Assembly: GCF_003646465.1 (NCBI RefSeq)
Contig: NZ_QZEX01000011.1
Span: forward strand, 62,001-126,000
Direction of reading: 5' to 3'
Origin: Chachezhania antarctica
GTDB lineage: Bacteria; Pseudomonadota; Alphaproteobacteria; Rhodobacterales; Rhodobacteraceae
DNA length: 64,000 nucleotides
Below the pieces are notes generated by a model, which saw only the letters and a program-made list of their open reading frames with translations, ran no database searches and was not told the origin of the DNA. Made by a program: the position numbers and the translations under genes. Position 1 is the stretch's first letter. Every line of letters starts with the position of its first letter. Shown here piece by piece: positions 61,754-64,000 of this stretch.

Positions 61754-63445
61754 ATGGAAAATACGCTCAACGGCGCCGAAGCCATGGTCCGGATGCTCGA
61801 AGCGCAGGGCGTGGATCATATCTTCGGGCTTTGCGGTGACACCACGCTGCCGTTCTACGACGCGATGCACCTGCTCGATCACAAGATCAACCACGTGCTG
61901 ACGCGGGACGAACGCAGCGCGGCCTACATGGCCGACGGCTATTCCCGCGTCACCGGAAAGCCCGGCGTCTGCGAAGGCCCGTCGGGCGGCGGCGCGACCT
62001 ATATCCTGCCGGGGCTGATCGAAGCCTCGGAAAGCTCCTATGCCATTCTGGCGATCACGACCGACATCTCGGTATCCACCTACGGCAAGTACCCCCTGAC
62101 CGAAGTCGACCAGGAGGCGCTGATGCGGCCCCTGACCAAGTGGAACACGGTCATCAAGCAATCGGCCCACATCCCGCGCATGGTCCGCGCGGCCTTCCGC
62201 GCCATGACCACGGGACGCCCCGGCGCCGCCCATCTGGGCCTGCCCTATGACATCCAGTACGACAGCGTCGATCCGACGGACATCTGGGCCGATCCCAAAA
62301 CGGCCAGCTACCCGGCCTACACCACCGGCCCCGATACCGGGTCGGTCGAAGCGGCGGTGGACGCGATCCTGTCGGCCAAGAGCCCGCTGATCGTCTGCGG
62401 AGGCGGCGTGGTCGTCGCCGGCGCGATGCCCGAGCTTGACCGGATCGCCACCCGGCTGGACATCGCGGTTGCGACCTCGATTTCCGGGCAGGGATCGCTG
62501 GCCGATACCCATCCGAACGCGCTTGGCGTCGTGGGCTCCAACGGCGGGACCGACCAGACATGGGAGATGATGCAGGCGGCCGACCTGATCGTCTTCATGG
62601 GTTGCCGCGCCGGCTCCACCACCACCGCCCGGTGGGAGGCGCCCAGCGTCGGCACCCGCATCGTGCATTTCGACGTCGATCCGATGGTGATCGGCGCCAA
62701 CCTGCCCACCGAAGTGGGCGTGGTGGGCGATCTGCGCATGTCGCTGGAAATGGTCAACGCCGAGCTCGACCGCCACGAACAGGGGCTTTCGACCTTCGGC
62801 GGTGCGGCCGCCGTGGCCGACATCAAGCGCCGCAAGTTCGAGATCTTCGACCGCATCGCCGACGCGGGCGACACCCCGATCCGGCCCGAGCGCGTGATTT
62901 CCGACCTGATGAAGGTGCTGCCGTCCGATGCCATCGTCGTGTCCGATCCCGGCACCTCGTGCCCCTATTATTCCGCCTATTACCAGCAACAGCTGGCCGG
63001 ACGTTACTTCATCACCAACCGCGCGCACGGCGCGCTGGGGTATTCGCTGGCGGCCTCGCTGGGCGCATGGCATGGCCGTCCGTCCAGCAAGACGGTCGCG
63101 CTGATGGGCGACGGGTCCTTCGGCTTCACCGTGGGCGAGCTGGAAACCGTCTGCCGTGCGAAGGCGCCGATCACCTTCGTGGTGTTCTCGAACTCCAACT
63201 TCGGCTGGATCAAGGCCAGCCAGATGGCCGACAAGGGATCGCGGTACTACAACGTCGATTTCAACCGGGTGGACCAGGCCGCCGTCGCCGCCGCCTACGG
63301 CGTGAAATCCTGGCGCGTCGAGGACCCGGCCGATCTTGAACGCGTGCTGCGCGAAGCGGTGGAGCATGACGGGCCGACGCTGGTCGACGTCGTCACCCAA
63401 CCGCTGGAAGAGGCCAACGCCCCCGTTCGTCGCTGGATGGGCTGA
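61754..63445 (+). CDS. Thiamine-diphosphate-dependent enzyme (acetolactate synthase-like)
   Basis: This is a 563-residue ThDP enzyme with three domains (Pyr, TPP central, PP). The catalytic-type Glu is E53 (in DERSAAYMADGYSRV) and the GDG motif is near residue 451 (GDGSFGFTVGELETVCR...NSNFGW). The start at 61754 has AAGGAG 8 bases upstream; upstream frames are short. It may decarboxylate or ligate a 2-keto acid formed by the pathway. Exact activity (acetolactate synthase, glyoxylate carboligase, sulfoacetaldehyde acetyltransferase-like and others) cannot be fixed from sequence. Motif copy 4 lies in its promoter. Confidence 0.88.
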   Translation: MENTLNGAEAMVRMLEAQGVDHIFGLCGDTTLPFYDAMHLLDHKINHVLTRDERSAAYMADGYSRVTGKPGVCEGPSGGGATYILPGLIEASESSYAILAITTDISVSTYGKYPLTEVDQEALMRPLTKWNTVIKQSAHIPRMVRAAFRAMTTGRPGAAHLGLPYDIQYDSVDPTDIWADPKTASYPAYTTGPDTGSVEAAVDAILSAKSPLIVCGGGVVVAGAMPELDRIATRLDIAVATSISGQGSLADTHPNALGVVGSNGGTDQTWEMMQAADLIVFMGCRAGSTTTARWEAPSVGTRIVHFDVDPMVIGANLPTEVGVVGDLRMSLEMVNAELDRHEQGLSTFGGAAAVADIKRRKFEIFDRIADAGDTPIRPERVISDLMKVLPSDAIVVSDPGTSCPYYSAYYQQQLAGRYFITNRAHGALGYSLAASLGAWHGRPSSKTVALMGDGSFGFTVGELETVCRAKAPITFVVFSNSNFGWIKASQMADKGSRYYNVDFNRVDQAAVAAAYGVKSWRVEDPADLERVLREAVEHDGPTLVDVVTQPLEEANAPVRRWMG

Positions 63446-63728
63446 CGCGGTAGTGCCGCTTCGCCGTCCTCGGGGTCCCTGCTGTCAAGGCCGGGGACGG
63501 ATTGCCAGTCGACCTTCCTGAACGTGCCCATGTCGCATGGTCTCTTGCGGTCGGCGGCGCCTTTCCTGGCGTCGGCGGCCACGGCACCCGTGGCACCGGC
63601 ATGACCATGACTGTCATCCTCGTCGCCATCGTGACCGCTGGCCGATGACGTGTCCGGCGCAACGGTGCTTCGTCAGGGTGCCGATGTCAGGCTGAACGTG
63701 TCCGCCAATCCGAAGATCACGCAATAGG

Positions 63729-64000
63729 TCAGGCCGCTTCTCCGACCCGGCGGGGGACCAGGGCGCGGACAATTTCGACCATGCTGACATATCCAATCGT
63801 CTCGCCCTGCACCGTCACGTTGCACACACTGCCCATCGCGCCGTCTGCCAGTGCGATAACGCTTTCCAGGTTGTCGTCCGGAGCCACCTCCCCGACGACC
63901 TGACCGTCCGGTTTGTCCTTTGCCATGATCGAGCGGACCCGCAGCACCCGGGCGCGATTGATGTCGGCCACGAAGTCCTCGATATACGGGTCCGACGGGT
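63729..64000 (-). CDS. ProV-like glycine betaine/quaternary amine ABC ATPase, C-terminal CBS part (5' partial)
   Basis: The minus-strand frame is open from the window edge to a TGA at 63729-63731, about 90 residues. It reads as the C-terminal tail of an ATPase of the ProV/OpuAA type. The segment DPYIEDFVADINRARVLRVRSIM is the usual junction after the ATPase domain. A CBS-like part follows (LESVIALADGAMGSVCNVTVQGETIGYVSMVEIVRAL). The ATPase core is outside the window. CBS domains in this family respond to ionic strength in some members. Between 63446 and 63728 no gene is visible. Confidence 0.82.
   Translation of the reverse strand, partial: PSDPYIEDFVADINRARVLRVRSIMAKDKPDGQVVGEVAPDDNLESVIALADGAMGSVCNVTVQGETIGYVSMVEIVRALVPRRVGEAA

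Noticed and set aside
1-64000. Possible mobile element, prophage, CRISPR array, tRNA or rRNA in the window.
   Set aside because: I looked for transposase or integrase genes, terminal repeats, regularly spaced repeats and RNA-gene signatures and saw none; a dedicated tRNA scan would settle the tRNA point.

Overview
The window is GC-rich, gene-dense DNA (estimated 60-65% GC by eye) with no rRNA, tRNA, CRISPR array, insertion sequence or phage gene that I can see. The gene set points to a metabolically versatile alphaproteobacterium, most likely a marine Rhodobacteraceae (Roseobacter-group) bacterium: a DmdB-like acyl-CoA ligase, TAXI-type TRAP and tripartite tricarboxylate (TTT) transporters, FdsGBACD formate dehydrogenase and many binding-protein-dependent importers. 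That placement is inference from gene content.

Region by region. (1) 0-9 kb: the tail of an RTX-like gene; a cytosolic hybrid histidine kinase with tandem PAS domains plus an OmpR-type response regulator; divergent from these, an RND efflux pump. (2) 9-20.5 kb: one long minus-strand operon with a flotillin-like protein, a Tat-type binding protein, LivH/LivM permeases, a LivG ATPase, a LivF ATPase fused in frame to an amidase, and an acyl-CoA synthetase. Upstream lie an AmiC-like regulator and a divergent MarR regulator. Two near-identical operator-like elements link these units. The gene set reads as import of an amide, hydrolysis to a carboxylic acid, and activation of the acid as a CoA thioester. 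(3) 20.5-28 kb: a TetR regulator, a DmdB-like CoA ligase, a GMC oxidoreductase and a TAXI-TRAP importer. (4) 28.5-41.4 kb: a nine-gene operon with a Dpp/Opp importer, two amidohydrolases, a CDA-fold deaminase and a hydantoin-racemase-like enzyme, read here as uptake and deamination of a nitrogen-rich (heterocyclic?) compound. A divergent GntR regulator and flavin reductase face it across a promoter carrying three copies of a 12-bp motif. A nucleotidyltransferase-fold gene follows. (5) 41.4-48.4 kb: the NAD-dependent molybdenum formate dehydrogenase operon fdsGBA-fdhD-fdsD with a LysR regulator. (6) 48.5-63.5 kb: an acyl-CoA dehydrogenase, TctCBA importer, glyoxalase-like protein, Asp/Glu-racemase-like protein, DadA-like oxidase, two-subunit aconitase X, aspartate-dehydrogenase-like protein, MmgE/PrpD protein, GntR regulator, SDR and ThDP enzyme. 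A shared 20-bp motif, TGWATACA-N7-ATRCA, sits in four intergenic regions here, so this looks like one regulon for a nitrogen-containing carboxylate. (7) The window ends in the C-terminal part of a ProV-like ATPase.

The three strongest candidates for undescribed systems are the flotillin/amide-importer/amidase/CoA-ligase operon (2), the multi-deaminase operon (4) and the TctCBA/aconitase X/MmgE regulon (6). A pattern shared by all four substrate-binding-protein operons is a strong 9-10-bp RNA hairpin placed right after the binding-protein gene and before the membrane-component genes.
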